This document shows, in pieces, positions 5,612 to 5,918 of a stretch of 5,918 nucleotides of DNA (positions are counted from its first letter, which is position 1; each line of letters begins with the position of its first letter). The translations under genes and the position numbers were made by a program. The notes below the pieces were generated by a model, which saw only the letters and a list, made by a program, of their open reading frames with translations, made no database searches and had not been told where the DNA came from. The stretch is from Fidelibacterota bacterium (GTDB taxonomy: Bacteria > Fidelibacterota > UBA2242), in the NCBI GenBank assembly GCA_003645845.1, contig QNCV01000174.1:1-5918 (forward strand), given 5' to 3'.

Positions 5612-5918
5612 CTATCTCAAAGTCTCCTTCACTATTTCCAGGAGTTTATTTAGCGAATAGGGTTTTTGAAGAAACTGAAACCCTTCTTCATGAACGATGG
5701 AATGCCTGGCCCGCTCTTCCGTATATCCGCTGCACATGACAACGGGTATATCCGCCTTAATTTCCAGCAGTTCCTTTACCAGTTGAAAACCGTTCTTGTC
5801 AGGTAAAACCACATCGGAAAGAATTAAGTCAAAAAGTCCTTTTTCAGTTCTAAAGACATCAACCGCCGCCGCCGCGTTTTCGGCTTCGTAAGTGACATAA
5901 CCGTTCTGACGCAACGCG
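5612..5918 (-). CDS. Response-regulator receiver domain, C-terminal end of a larger protein (partial)
   Basis: The minus-strand frame is open to the window's right edge and ends at TAG (5614-5612), so only the last ~100 residues are seen. Counting from the TTG codon at 5914-5912, which is probably internal, the receiver (REC) landmarks are 'LILSDVVLPDKNGF' with the phosphorylated Asp at 34, 'VVMCSGYT' with the switch Ser at 62, and 'FLQKPYSL' with the conserved Lys at 84 followed by Pro. The N-terminal acidic pair lies outside. The protein ends about 15 residues after the KP motif with no output domain. It is therefore either a stand-alone receiver or, more likely given the 'SGYTEERA ... FLQKP' style, the terminal receiver of a hybrid histidine kinase. 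It converges on the acyl-CoA synthetase gene across the heptamer repeat. No link between the two is shown. Confidence 0.88.
   Translation of the reverse strand, partial: ALRQNGYVTYEAENAAAAVDVFRTEKGLFDLILSDVVLPDKNGFQLVKELLEIKADIPVVMCSGYTEERARHSIVHEEGFQFLQKPYSLNKLLEIVKETLR

Overview
The window reads as a piece of chromosome from an uncultured bacterium of the Fibrobacterota-Chlorobiota-Bacteroidota (FCB) side of the tree. Candidates are Calditrichota, KSB1, Marinimicrobia or Cloacimonadota-like lineages. The main evidence is a secreted protein whose C-terminus carries a type IX secretion (T9SS) type A sorting domain of the 'FPNPFN ... G..V..L ... SGIYVIRLTA ... K' kind, which is typical of these groups. 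Base composition looks moderately AT-rich by eye. TAG, TAA and TGA all serve as stops, so the genetic code is standard. Shine-Dalgarno sequences stand before some genes but not all. The lineage is inference.

Layout, left to right. (1) Positions 1-464: the 3' part of a thymidylate synthase superfamily gene, running in from outside the window. (2) Positions 465-664: 200 bp with no convincing gene. (3) Positions 665-1792: one protein that joins an SfsA nuclease domain to a DUF123/Uri domain (GIY-YIG-like). A small cysteine-rich DUF6485-like gene follows after 17 bp (1810-2013) and is probably co-transcribed. (4) A good sigma70-like promoter (2039-2067) precedes a two-gene unit of exported proteins: a 205-residue unknown (2093-2710) and a 340-residue T9SS-sorted protein (2707-3729). 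These two overlap by 4 bp as ATGA. (5) Positions 3730-3941: non-coding, with a hairpin just after the stop and a promoter candidate further on. (6) Positions 3942-5489: a complete long-chain acyl-CoA synthetase starting at TTG. (7) Positions 5490-5611: a gap between convergent genes holding a degenerate 7-bp periodic tandem repeat (5513-5589). (8) Positions 5612-5918, minus strand: the C-terminal receiver domain of a response regulator or hybrid histidine kinase, cut by the window edge.

The genes do not form one pathway. Nucleotide metabolism, a putative nuclease with its small partner, an exported pair, fatty-acid activation and signalling sit side by side. The points most worth a second look are the SfsA-DUF123 fusion with altered motifs in its GIY-YIG-like half, the four-codon ATG...TGA reading frame directly before its GTG start, the exported pair, and the drifting heptamer repeat. 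I see no CRISPR array, transposase, tRNA or rRNA, and nothing that clearly amounts to a new multi-gene system.
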